DNA of 64,000 nt from Candidatus Latescibacterota bacterium (lineage in GTDB: Bacteria; Latescibacterota; UBA2968). A model generated the notes under the pieces. That model had not been told where the DNA came from, did no database searches, and saw nothing but the letters and a program-made list of their open reading frames with translations. This document shows, in pieces, positions 7,518 to 15,157 of the stretch. Both the position numbers and the translations under genes were made by a program. How positions within the stretch are numbered: the first letter of the stretch is position 1; every line of letters begins with the position of its first letter. The stretch lies in assembly GCA_022824945.1 (NCBI GenBank), contig JAJDYX010000005.1:1-64000 (forward strand). The letters are read 5' to 3'.

Positions 7518-8636
7518 TCAGTCGATTCGCTTACACTGGCCTGCGCGAATTGCTTGCGCGAAGCGCGCCCAGGTTGAGTCGGAGACGATTGGAATGGGAT
7601 CGACTTGCAGGGAATCTAAATAGGGCGACAGGGAACGGATGCGATTTTTTGTCAAGGGATGGGTTGAAAGATATGCGAGATCATCAGGCATATCTCCCGT
7701 TATTTCGAGCAGGATTTCAAAAGCTTTGACCATTCCATTTGGATCGATTTTCGCATCTATAATCATTTTCATGCCCTCGATATCAGCAGAAGATTCGTGG
7801 TCTCTCGAAAAACGCAAGGAACCCGCCAGGGCGGCCTTGTCGAGCACAAAGTCCAAACCTTCGTCACCGCCGGAAATGGCTGCAATGATTGTGCGCGTCG
7901 CCATCGCGCGCAAAACAGCTCGGGTGCCGTGTTTTTGCACAACGTGTTGCATCTCGTGTGCGATTATACCGGCGATTTGCTCGGCGGATTTTACGCGCTT
8001 TAGAAAGCCGGTTGTAATTGCCATATAGCCGCCGGGAAGCGCGAAGGCGTTTACATAGGTGTTCTTGACGACATAGACGCGAAATGTATAGGGCGTGTTT
8101 GTCGGCGCGGTCAAACGGGCGATGATTTCGTCAAAAACCTCAGTATAAATTTCATCCGCACATCGATTCTCTTCTGGCGCAATATACGCGACGACGGATC
8201 GGCCGAGTGATTTTTCCCAGGCAACGGGTGCGAGGCGTGCGATTACATCGATGAACACGGGCATTCCATAACCGTAGAGCAACCATACGATAAACACAAT
8301 AGAAACGAGAGAAAAGCCAACAAGAAGGGAGCGATACCGGCGAAGCTTGGGATTGTGAAAGCCCGAATTGGGATCGCGTTCTCGAATGATCTCCAAAATT
8401 TGCACATCGTCTATTACCAGTGCTTGCCCAAAGGTATCGTTTTTTTCAAATCGGACCAATTCTCCGCTGTGAAATCCCTCGGCCTGACGAAAACTTCCGT
8501 AAGTCCAGATTTCAGACGGGCGATTTGAAAATATTACCTCAAGGCCATTCGCCAAAACTTCTATCTGCACGGTATGGGGCTGTGCTGTTTGCCCATCGTA
8601 AAAGTGCGCGTGCCACATGTGCGTATCTCGTGCCAT
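7518..8636 (-). CDS. M48-family zinc metalloprotease, membrane-anchored
   Basis: 372 aa from the ATG at 8636; a TTG five codons earlier overlaps the preceding gene and is less likely. The N-terminal 90 residues form a small beta-rich domain (HAHFYDGQTAQPHTVQIEV) of the type found ahead of M48 peptidases. A transmembrane helix follows (LLVGFSLVSIVFIVWLLYGY). The peptidase domain contains HEMQHVVQKH, the HExxH zinc motif, and the distal ESSADIEGM glutamate segment. It lies immediately downstream of the DUF898 protein with only a few bases between them. M48/DUF898 neighbours occur in other bacteria, suggesting joint envelope quality control or processing. Confidence 0.88.
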   Translation of the reverse strand: MARDTHMWHAHFYDGQTAQPHTVQIEVLANGLEVIFSNRPSEIWTYGSFRQAEGFHSGELVRFEKNDTFGQALVIDDVQILEIIRERDPNSGFHNPKLRRYRSLLVGFSLVSIVFIVWLLYGYGMPVFIDVIARLAPVAWEKSLGRSVVAYIAPEENRCADEIYTEVFDEIIARLTAPTNTPYTFRVYVVKNTYVNAFALPGGYMAITTGFLKRVKSAEQIAGIIAHEMQHVVQKHGTRAVLRAMATRTIIAAISGGDEGLDFVLDKAALAGSLRFSRDHESSADIEGMKMIIDAKIDPNGMVKAFEILLEITGDMPDDLAYLSTHPLTKNRIRSLSPYLDSLQVDPIPIVSDSTWARFAQAIRAGQCKRID

Positions 8637-8640
8637 AGCT

Positions 8641-11043
8641 CTAAAACTCAAATTCGAAATCCAGGTAATCGCTCAAACCTTCGCCCGTTGTTGTAGAATC
8701 TGAAAAGTCCTGAGCTATGCTGGAAAAATCCGGTTGATCGGACAAAACGAGATAGTCGCACCAAAATTTGCTGTTGCGAACTGCAACCCAGGGCCATGCC
8801 AGCCCCAGGGAAATGACGAGTAAAATGAAGTTTCCGATCTTCAGCGAGAGAAGGCGAGTGCCAACAACGGTCGAGTGAAATGAAATACCTTCGAAAGTCG
8901 TGCAAGACCAATAGTAGCGTGTCTTACGTGCTGAGTACCAAGCCCAGCAAAAGCCCAGTGTAAAAGGCGTGAGCAACAGGGCCAGCACAAAAGGCCAGAA
9001 CAGGTCGCGCCCTGTGCCGGTAAATCCAAACCGCCCTGTGCCAAACCGCGATTCTTCGGTCATGAATTGGCGAATCTTTGTTTCAAAATAGGGATAGTAC
9101 AACCCCAGGGTGAACAGTGTTTTCAAAAACCCGATGTAATAGATTTTGAAAAATGTTTTGACATTGCCCCGAAAGGACATGCGAATACCTTGATAGGACG
9201 TGCGACTGAGCCTGAAACGCCACGATCCCACAATGGCCAGGGGCAGGAATAGTAAAAACAGAAACCCGTAAAACGCGAGCAAGGTAATCCATTCATGCGT
9301 CCAATTTTCCCAGAAAAACGAAGGTGCTTCTGAAATCAATGTGATGGCGAGAATTAAAAGAACGGCTTTAATCCAGCCAATGCAGAGTTCGCCGCCAGTG
9401 GTGTGGTTTGCAAACCGGCTGTTGTGCAATTCTGTTTGGCTGTGCATATAACGCCGGATTTTTGCCTTGCCCCAAAAATAATACACGCCGAGCGTGAGGA
9501 GTGTGAGCAATGTATTGATCGCAAAGATGCCAAACAGGCTGCTTCCATTTCCGTGAAAACGAAGACGGAGGGGATTGTGTTCTTCACTCAGTTCGGGCAC
9601 GTTGAGCGGTTGCGCGGCTGCTGCGAGAATGACGATATAGAGCAAGCCTACGAGTATAATAGCTGTGAGAACTAAAGGAACAATGTAGAAAATGGCCTGG
9701 AGCGTTGCCGAACCGATAAACCACAGGGGACGGATATTTACATCACTGACAGTCTCGCCAGGAGCTACGACTATGTCGCGTTCTCCACCCCATGCATCGG
9801 GTACTTGAACCCTGTATTCGCCGGGCAAGGCCCTCATTTCGTAAAAACCCTGAGCATTGGTTACAGTGCTCGCTTTTACATGTCCTTTGGGTGTTGTGAG
9901 AGACACTGCAATGTGATCTATAGCTGTTCCACCCCGATTTTCAACATGTCCCGAAATACGCGCCCATTGCGTTGTATCGGGTTCAAATACTACAAGTGCT
10001 TGATCGGAAATTTGCAACGGCGTTGTGTCTGACTCAAATACCCTCGATGTCGGTTTTCGGATCTGCAACAACAGCTTACCATCCAGTAGTTCAGAAATCG
10101 CCAAAACGTCACTACCCGGCAAGCCGTCATTTTTTGTCAAAACAAGCCAAGAGTGCCCGTCAAAACGAATGAGACCTCTTTGTTCTGGATCTGTAATATC
10201 GTGATAATGTACACCAAACCAGAAGGTACCATCTCGCGCACAAAGTGCTGCCCGCACTTTCGCAACGGGCATACCGGAACCCGTGTTGATCACGCGCCAT
10301 TTGTCACCGTCATAAACGGAAATATCACTGCGATCGCCATGCGTACACCATAAGTCGCCATTTTTTTCTACTGCAATTCGATACACTTTCTCATTGCTTA
10401 AACCGTCTCCCCGGCCATATTTGTGCCATTGCCCGTCTCGGTATTGGCTGGCACCTCTGTAAGTCGCGGCCCAGAGGTGGCCTTTTTGATCTACGGCCAG
10501 GTCGTAAATACGGTCGCTCCTGAGTCCTGTTTCGGTTGTGTGGTGAAACCAGTATCCATCGGAATACTCCAAGATGCCGTAGCTCGACCTGCGTTCATAT
10601 AGGGGTTTGGCACGCATCCAAAATCGCCCGTTGTCATCTATAACCGCCGGGGGATTCACAATCAAATTCAATTGCGTTCTCGTTATTTCCTGTATCACAC
10701 TGTCGTAGCGCGCTGCAATGAGTGAATCGCTGTGATGTCCAAAAAACCACATGGCCCCCGTTGAATCTTGCACTATCGCGTTCACATGCCATCCTACGGT
10801 TATCTTTGATACCTGACTTTGCCTCAGCACAAAGACATCCTCCTGGTGTCCCCACCACATGTCGCCTTCTCGGTCTATGTAAGGCCATTCACCGGCGTGC
10901 AAAAAATCGGTACCGGCTATAAGGCTCCAACGGCCAGCAGCCGTCGTGTCCTGAGACACTACGGAGATTTCCTGGGCAATGCTGGATGATATGGATCCCC
11001 AAAGGAGAAAAAAATAAACTGTCAAGTGAGACAATGATTTCAT
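8641..11043 (-). CDS. Membrane protein: propeller repeats, carboxypeptidase-regulatory-like domain and DUF898 (YjgN-like)
   Basis: 800 aa, unusual fusion. A signal peptide (FFLLWGSISSSIAQ) is followed to about residue 340 by blades of the two-component-regulator propeller type, e.g. LAVDQKGHLWAATYRG and IAVEKNGDLWCTHGD. Residues about 365-450 look like a carboxypeptidase-regulatory/CNA-B-like beta domain (ISGHVENRGGTAIDHIAVSL, then NAQGFYEMRALPGEYRV). A transmembrane helix follows, then the multi-pass DUF898 domain, with LRFHGNGSSLFGIFAINTLL and LLTLGVYYFWGKAKIRRYM repeated in variant form later. The ATG at 11043 begins the pair with the M48 protease. Function is unknown; an envelope sensor or transporter is possible. 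Confidence 0.8.
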   Translation of the reverse strand: MKSLSHLTVYFFLLWGSISSSIAQEISVVSQDTTAAGRWSLIAGTDFLHAGEWPYIDREGDMWWGHQEDVFVLRQSQVSKITVGWHVNAIVQDSTGAMWFFGHHSDSLIAARYDSVIQEITRTQLNLIVNPPAVIDDNGRFWMRAKPLYERRSSYGILEYSDGYWFHHTTETGLRSDRIYDLAVDQKGHLWAATYRGASQYRDGQWHKYGRGDGLSNEKVYRIAVEKNGDLWCTHGDRSDISVYDGDKWRVINTGSGMPVAKVRAALCARDGTFWFGVHYHDITDPEQRGLIRFDGHSWLVLTKNDGLPGSDVLAISELLDGKLLLQIRKPTSRVFESDTTPLQISDQALVVFEPDTTQWARISGHVENRGGTAIDHIAVSLTTPKGHVKASTVTNAQGFYEMRALPGEYRVQVPDAWGGERDIVVAPGETVSDVNIRPLWFIGSATLQAIFYIVPLVLTAIILVGLLYIVILAAAAQPLNVPELSEEHNPLRLRFHGNGSSLFGIFAINTLLTLLTLGVYYFWGKAKIRRYMHSQTELHNSRFANHTTGGELCIGWIKAVLLILAITLISEAPSFFWENWTHEWITLLAFYGFLFLLFLPLAIVGSWRFRLSRTSYQGIRMSFRGNVKTFFKIYYIGFLKTLFTLGLYYPYFETKIRQFMTEESRFGTGRFGFTGTGRDLFWPFVLALLLTPFTLGFCWAWYSARKTRYYWSCTTFEGISFHSTVVGTRLLSLKIGNFILLVISLGLAWPWVAVRNSKFWCDYLVLSDQPDFSSIAQDFSDSTTTGEGLSDYLDFEFEF

Positions 11044-11085
11044 TGGGCGATTATTGATCTTTCAAATAAGTTCTTTGCCTGAAGC

Positions 11086-11163
11086 CACTGGACGCCTGCT
11101 TAAAACATGCAGGCGTGACGAACGGCAGTTGTCATTGCGGCAGGGTGTTAGCCGCAATCCAGT
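11086..11163. repeat. Twin palindromic REP-like element
   Basis: Two adjacent hairpins (CGCCTGC...GCAGGCG and TTGCGGC...GCCGCAA) are bounded by CCACTGG on the left and CCAGT on the right, so the two units are in inverted orientation. Related single units occur at 40184-40218 and, degenerate, at 48818-48875. Confidence 0.65.
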
Positions 11164-11197
11164 CTATTATTTATAAAGGACGGTTTAACCCATCCGA

Positions 11198-12148
11198 TCA
11201 TTGATCTTTAAGCCATTCGGGAGGACCGTATAGCAATGGCTTTTCGTTCCAGGTAAATAGCGGTTCTATGTCTCGTAAAATATCGTCGAGGGCTTCGTGA
11301 TCGTACGCATCTTGCGTTGGAAAACGGGTTGTCAAACGGCTGTGCGAGCTTTTGATGACCTGGCGTCGGCGCAGTATTTCGGGATAATTTGTGCCTTTTA
11401 CTGTCTCGAGCGCGAATAGGGGTGCCATGATGCCATATACCCGTTTTGCCTCTTTCAAATCTCCGGCCTCTAGGGCATTCCACAGGCGCACCACAACGTC
11501 TGTTATGTGACAGCCCGGCATTTGTCCGGCCGCGCCGCGCGGGTGTTCGAGCAGTAAATAGCGGCCACTGGCTCCGCCAAATACGCCCTTCAATTTTGGA
11601 CCGGCCTGTTCGATTAAGCCCGTAATCATGTGCGTTGGGGGGAAGACCTCTTCTTTGACGTATTCTATGTGTTCTACTTCGTTGATCAAGCGCACCACTG
11701 TGTCGATTGACAACTCGCTGCCCCTCAGGTGATTTTGTACAAAAATTGGCATGTTCACTTCGCGGTCTATCGCCTGGTAATAGTGTACCATTGTATCTTC
11801 GTCCTCGATTGGTTCCACATAAGGAGCCATTGCGATGACGCCATCGGCTCCCAATGCCTGCGCGTGACGTGCGAACATCGCAGCGTGATGACCACTCGTC
11901 CCCTGAACGCCGAGAATTGCTGGTATGCGGCCAGCGATGTGTTCTACGACCATCTGCATCCCGTGCAGGCGTTCCTGGTCAGTCAATACGGGAAAACTAC
12001 TGGCATTTACGGGCCAGACAATTCCGTGCGCGCCGCAGGTGATACAAAAATCCAGCACGCGCTTGAGATCGCTCCAATCGACATCTCCATTTTGCTTAAA
12101 AGGTGTTGAGGGAATGGTGAATACCCCGCGAAATGTATCAGAACTCAT
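11198..12148 (-). CDS. Dihydrodipicolinate synthase/N-acetylneuraminate lyase family protein
   Basis: 316 aa from the ATG at 12148, preceded by AAAGGAG. A TIM-barrel Schiff-base lyase/aldolase: FTIPSTPFKQNGDVDW at the N-terminus, GVQGTSGHHAAMFARHAQALG for the substrate loop, and EYVKEEV with K165 as the probable Schiff-base lysine. The usual Y-N-x-P segment reads PIFVQNHL, so the normal catalytic tyrosine appears replaced by glutamine. That argues against true DapA activity; a sugar-acid aldolase or dehydratase is more likely given the carbohydrate genes nearby. It stands alone, followed by a REP-like element. Confidence 0.85.
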   Translation of the reverse strand: MSSDTFRGVFTIPSTPFKQNGDVDWSDLKRVLDFCITCGAHGIVWPVNASSFPVLTDQERLHGMQMVVEHIAGRIPAILGVQGTSGHHAAMFARHAQALGADGVIAMAPYVEPIEDEDTMVHYYQAIDREVNMPIFVQNHLRGSELSIDTVVRLINEVEHIEYVKEEVFPPTHMITGLIEQAGPKLKGVFGGASGRYLLLEHPRGAAGQMPGCHITDVVVRLWNALEAGDLKEAKRVYGIMAPLFALETVKGTNYPEILRRRQVIKSSHSRLTTRFPTQDAYDHEALDDILRDIEPLFTWNEKPLLYGPPEWLKDQ

Positions 12149-12227
12149 GTTGTCTCCTTTTTTTCGAACACGATTGCGGAACAATATGTACAAATAAAAA
12201 ATAAGTTATGAAATCTTATCTCCAAAC

Positions 12228-12264
12228 AAAAAATCCCGCCATTGCTATCGTGCAATAGCGGGAT
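12228..12264 (-). terminator. Rho-independent terminator of the AAA regulator gene
   Basis: On the minus strand ATCCCGCTATTGC pairs with GCAATGGCGGGAT (13 bp with one U-G pair), loop ACGATA, followed by six Ts. It starts about 25 bp beyond the stop of the gene at 12289. Confidence 0.9.
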
Positions 12265-12288
12265 ATCATTCCAATTTCTCAACTGTTT

Positions 12289-13152
12289 CTATCCGATCAA
12301 CTCGGGCAGATGCGCGGGCAGTAACTCATCGCCGTCACAGTTCACGACGGCCTCATCGATCACCCGGCAGAGTTCGGCAGCATTCCTCGGCCAATGATAC
12401 GCGCTCAATTTTTCCAAAATACCATCGGAAATCCTCGGAACACTTCGACCATCTCGCTCGGCACGTCCTTCAGCGAAATATTGCGCCAGAACGGGGATAT
12501 CCTCTTTCTGGTCTCTCAGCGTATGTGTTTCAACCACGCATACTCGGAGTTGATCGTATAAATCTGCGCGAAATCTTCCGGCTTTCACTTCTTTGCTCAA
12601 GTCCCGATTTGTAGCCACCATTATGCGAACATCGGCATACACAGGCTGCACCCCGTTCACGCGGGTATAATAGCCATCGGTCAAATAACTGTGCAAACGA
12701 TATTGCGTTTCTGGCGCCATGATATTTACCGCATCCAAAAACACAGTACCACCCTGCGCCAGTTCCAGCAAACCGCGCTTGGCAATTCCCAAAGCCCCAC
12801 CATTTTCTACTCCGAAGATCTCTGTTTCATTGTGTTCAACAGATATTTCACAGAAATGTTCTAAAAACGGATGGTCTGCACGTCGGCTAAATGAATGAAT
12901 GCTTTTTGCTGTGAATGCTTTTCCCGTGCCGGTTTCCCCATAGATAAGCACGGGGGAGGCTGTACGCGCAACTTCCCGAATTCGCGCCCGCAACTGTTTG
13001 GCTGCCTCGCTCTCTCCCACAATCTCCATCTTCGGAATATGCCCACCCACTGTTCTTTGTGGCGCGAGTGCATCCAGCATGGCCTCGGCTTCTTCGACGT
13101 TTACTTTGCCTTCCCGTAACATCGTCAATACCTTGCGTCTATTTGCAGACAT
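12289..13152 (-). CDS. Degenerate sigma54-activator-like AAA+ protein with an N-terminal SHOCT-like motif
   Basis: 287 aa. Residues 5-28 (RRKVLTMLREGKVNVEEAEA) form a short helical SHOCT-like motif. A sigma54-interaction AAA+ domain follows: Walker A GETGTGKA at 72-79, Walker B FLDAVN around 138-143, sensor ATNRDL at 180-185, FRADLYDQLRV with the arginine-finger region, and YHWPRNAAEL. Two hallmark features are missing. The GAFTGA loop that contacts sigma54 is replaced by NGGALGIA (117-124), and the Walker B glutamate is alanine (D140-A141). No Fis-type DNA-binding domain follows. It is therefore unlikely to remodel sigma54 holoenzyme and may be a binding or scaffold protein. CAGGAGG precedes the ATG. 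The DUF2089 gene lies 95 bp upstream in the same direction. Confidence 0.85.
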   Translation of the reverse strand: MSANRRKVLTMLREGKVNVEEAEAMLDALAPQRTVGGHIPKMEIVGESEAAKQLRARIREVARTASPVLIYGETGTGKAFTAKSIHSFSRRADHPFLEHFCEISVEHNETEIFGVENGGALGIAKRGLLELAQGGTVFLDAVNIMAPETQYRLHSYLTDGYYTRVNGVQPVYADVRIMVATNRDLSKEVKAGRFRADLYDQLRVCVVETHTLRDQKEDIPVLAQYFAEGRAERDGRSVPRISDGILEKLSAYHWPRNAAELCRVIDEAVVNCDGDELLPAHLPELIG

Positions 13153-13247
13153 ACGAACCTCCTGTTAAAGACTTAAAAGCAACCACCGATGAACACAGAG
13201 GAAAAGGCGAATAGGCAACGATCAGCTTCAGTAGTCAGCGTACTGTC

Positions 13248-13607
13248 CTATAATCCCCGCAACTGTGCAATCGCTTCCTGGGGGCTCAATTCGCCGCGAT
13301 CTACGGCATCCAAAATTGTTCGCTGATTCAGGCGTTTCTCCACGGCGGGATACCCGAGGGCCTGCACGACCTCTTCCAGGCGCTTCCGCACAGTGGGATA
13401 CGAAACCCTCAGTTCTTTCTCCATCTCTTTGATGTTGCCTCGGGCGAGCAAAAATGCCTCAATAAACTGCTGATGTGCATCCGTTAGCAGAGCCAAACGC
13501 GATACGGGCAATTCGCCCTCTACGACAATGTGACAGGAGGAACAGCGCAGCTTAACAGGCTCCATCGTGCCATTACACACCGGACAATGGGGTATTGAAC
13601 GTCTCAT
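13248..13607 (-). CDS. DUF2089 family zinc-ribbon/HTH protein
   Basis: 119 aa. An N-terminal zinc ribbon is visible as CPVCNGTMEPVKLRCSSC. It is followed by a helix-turn-helix-like region (FLLARGNIKEMEKELRVSYP, then TVRKRLEEV) and a C-terminal short helical motif (ILDAVDRGELSPQEAIAQL). This order is the DUF2089 pattern; such proteins are thought to be transcriptional regulators but are poorly studied. GGGAG lies upstream of the ATG at 13607. Its C-terminal motif resembles the first 28 residues of the AAA protein encoded just downstream, which suggests a shared interaction surface. AT-rich DNA upstream likely holds its promoter. Confidence 0.82.
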   Translation of the reverse strand: MRRSIPHCPVCNGTMEPVKLRCSSCHIVVEGELPVSRLALLTDAHQQFIEAFLLARGNIKEMEKELRVSYPTVRKRLEEVVQALGYPAVEKRLNQRTILDAVDRGELSPQEAIAQLRGL

Positions 13608-13741
13608 AATGTCTCCCTTCGATATGCTATTTTAAAAAATATAATCAATAATTTCAATTATATCAAGAATAAAAATTTTATATTTTTATAAATATACTCA
13701 TAAATATCAAAAATCGTATTTTTGAGTTCTGAAATTAGACG

Positions 13742-13837
13742 CCAATATTGTCCAACGAGACAATATTGGGCGTAAAATATGGTTGTTTATTCCAAAATTC
13801 GGCGTAAATTATGGAATTAAAGTCCATATTTTACGCC
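13742..13837. promoter_or_regulatory. Repeat-rich putative operator region upstream of the DUF4143 ATPase
   Basis: A perfect 11-bp inverted repeat (CCAATATTGTC, 6-nt spacer, GACAATATTGG) lies at 13742-13769. Three 14-bp copies of GGCGTAAAWTATGG follow: direct at 13769-13782 and 13801-13814, inverted at 13824-13837. The last ends about 15 bp before the preferred GTG start. The surrounding DNA is much more AT-rich than the genes. This arrangement suggests a multi-site operator, possibly with DNA looping. Confidence 0.6.
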
Positions 13838-13852
13838 AAAAGAGGTGATCAT

Positions 13853-15106
13853 GTGAAAAATAGAACCCTGCTTTCTTTTATAAAACAAAAATCCGCCTCC
13901 AGACTGGGGCGTCTCATTGCTTTGACTGGTGCGCGCCAAACGGGCAAGACCACACTTGTGCAAACGGGATTTCCCGAGTATTTCTACATTTCTCTCGAAG
14001 ATCCGATCACGCGCCCGGATTTCACAGCGCTTTCGGCTGCACAGTGGTATCAACAGTATCCAAATGTCATTTTGGACGAAGTACAAAAAGCGCCTGCGAT
14101 CATAGAGTCTATCAAAGCCGTTTACGACCAGTATCCCGATGCTCGCAGTATCTTGCTCGGTTCCAGCCAGATCCTGTTAATGGAACAGATTCGCGAAAGT
14201 TTGGCCGGGCGCATCTCCCTCATTGAACTGTATCCTCTCACATTGCCGGAAATGCTAACAGATTCCTGGGATGACACTATTGTGGATTCCAGATTTATCC
14301 ATTTTCTAAAAACAGGTGAGCGCGATATTTTGTATTCGGGTATGCCACTCCAAAGCGAACGCTATGCACAGGTAGCACATTACCTGGCACATTATCTGAA
14401 TTTTGGCGCCATGCCAGCCGTTGTTGATCCCATGCTCACAATCCGCGATAAATACGATTGGTTGCACGATTATATCCAGACCTATCTTCAGCGCGATTTG
14501 CGCGATCTCGCCAATTTGCGCGATCTCACGCCTTTTGCTCGCATGCAGCGCGCATTGGCGGGGCTGACTGGGGTGTTGCTCAATATGAACGAATTGGCCC
14601 AACTTGCTGGCGTTACATCTAAAACCGTCAAACGCTTCATTTCATATCTCGAAATAAGCTACCAGGTCATTTTGTTACAACCATGGTTTCGCAACCTGAA
14701 CAAACGCCTGTCCAAAGCACCCAAAGTTCATTTTCTCGATCCCGGTATCCAGCGTGCGTTGCTCAATCGACGTGGTCAACCCACAGGCCATGAATTTGAA
14801 AGTGCTATTATTGCTGAAATTTACAAACAAATTCAAAATAGTCGGTTACCCATTGATTGTTACCATCTGCGCACGGCGGATGGACGCGAAGTCGATTTGC
14901 TGCTCGAAACCGAAAATGGCTTTGTGCCTATTGAAATAAAAATGGCGGAACGCATTAGTTTTACAGACGCCCGCCATTTGCGCAAACTCGACGAAATTTT
15001 AGACAAACCCATCCTGCAGGGACTGGTGCTCTCTAACGACCCTCGTATTCACGATTTGGGTAATGGCATTGTGGCACTACCTGTGGGTTGGGCACTTGGC
15101 GCATAA
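13853..15106 (+). CDS. AAA family ATPase with C-terminal DUF4143
   Basis: About 417 aa from the GTG at 13853, chosen because AGAGGTG lies just upstream; an ATG at 13811 would start inside the repeat array. Walker A is GARQTGKTT near residue 26 and Walker B is NVILDEVQ. LLGSSQILLMEQIRESLAGR is typical of this family. The C-terminal half is DUF4143, with LRTADGREVDLLLETENGFVPIEIK, a PD-(D/E)xK-like D...E-x-K arrangement. Such ATPases are widespread, often in variable regions, and their function is undefined; links to toxin-antitoxin-like behaviour are only suggestions. It is monocistronic, ending in a strong terminator shared with the convergent gene. Confidence 0.88.
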   Translation: MKNRTLLSFIKQKSASRLGRLIALTGARQTGKTTLVQTGFPEYFYISLEDPITRPDFTALSAAQWYQQYPNVILDEVQKAPAIIESIKAVYDQYPDARSILLGSSQILLMEQIRESLAGRISLIELYPLTLPEMLTDSWDDTIVDSRFIHFLKTGERDILYSGMPLQSERYAQVAHYLAHYLNFGAMPAVVDPMLTIRDKYDWLHDYIQTYLQRDLRDLANLRDLTPFARMQRALAGLTGVLLNMNELAQLAGVTSKTVKRFISYLEISYQVILLQPWFRNLNKRLSKAPKVHFLDPGIQRALLNRRGQPTGHEFESAIIAEIYKQIQNSRLPIDCYHLRTADGREVDLLLETENGFVPIEIKMAERISFTDARHLRKLDEILDKPILQGLVLSNDPRIHDLGNGIVALPVGWALGA

Positions 15107-15118
15107 TGAACACAACCT

Positions 15119-15157
15119 AAAAGCCCCCTGGTGATGTACTCAACGGGGGGCTTTTTT
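15119..15157. terminator. Bidirectional Rho-independent terminator
   Basis: AAAAGCCCCC pairs with GGGGGCTTTT around a 17-nt loop, with T-rich sequence on both sides. It serves the ATPase gene on the plus strand and the BNR_4 gene on the minus strand, whose stop lies inside it. Confidence 0.85.

Noticed and set aside
12289..13152. Functional sigma54-dependent activator
   Set aside because: Both the GAFTGA loop and the Walker B glutamate are missing, and there is no DNA-binding domain.
13811..13852. ATG at 13811 as start of the DUF4143 ATPase
   Set aside because: It would place coding sequence across the last two 14-bp repeats, and it lacks a Shine-Dalgarno; the GTG at 13853 has AGAGGTG just upstream.
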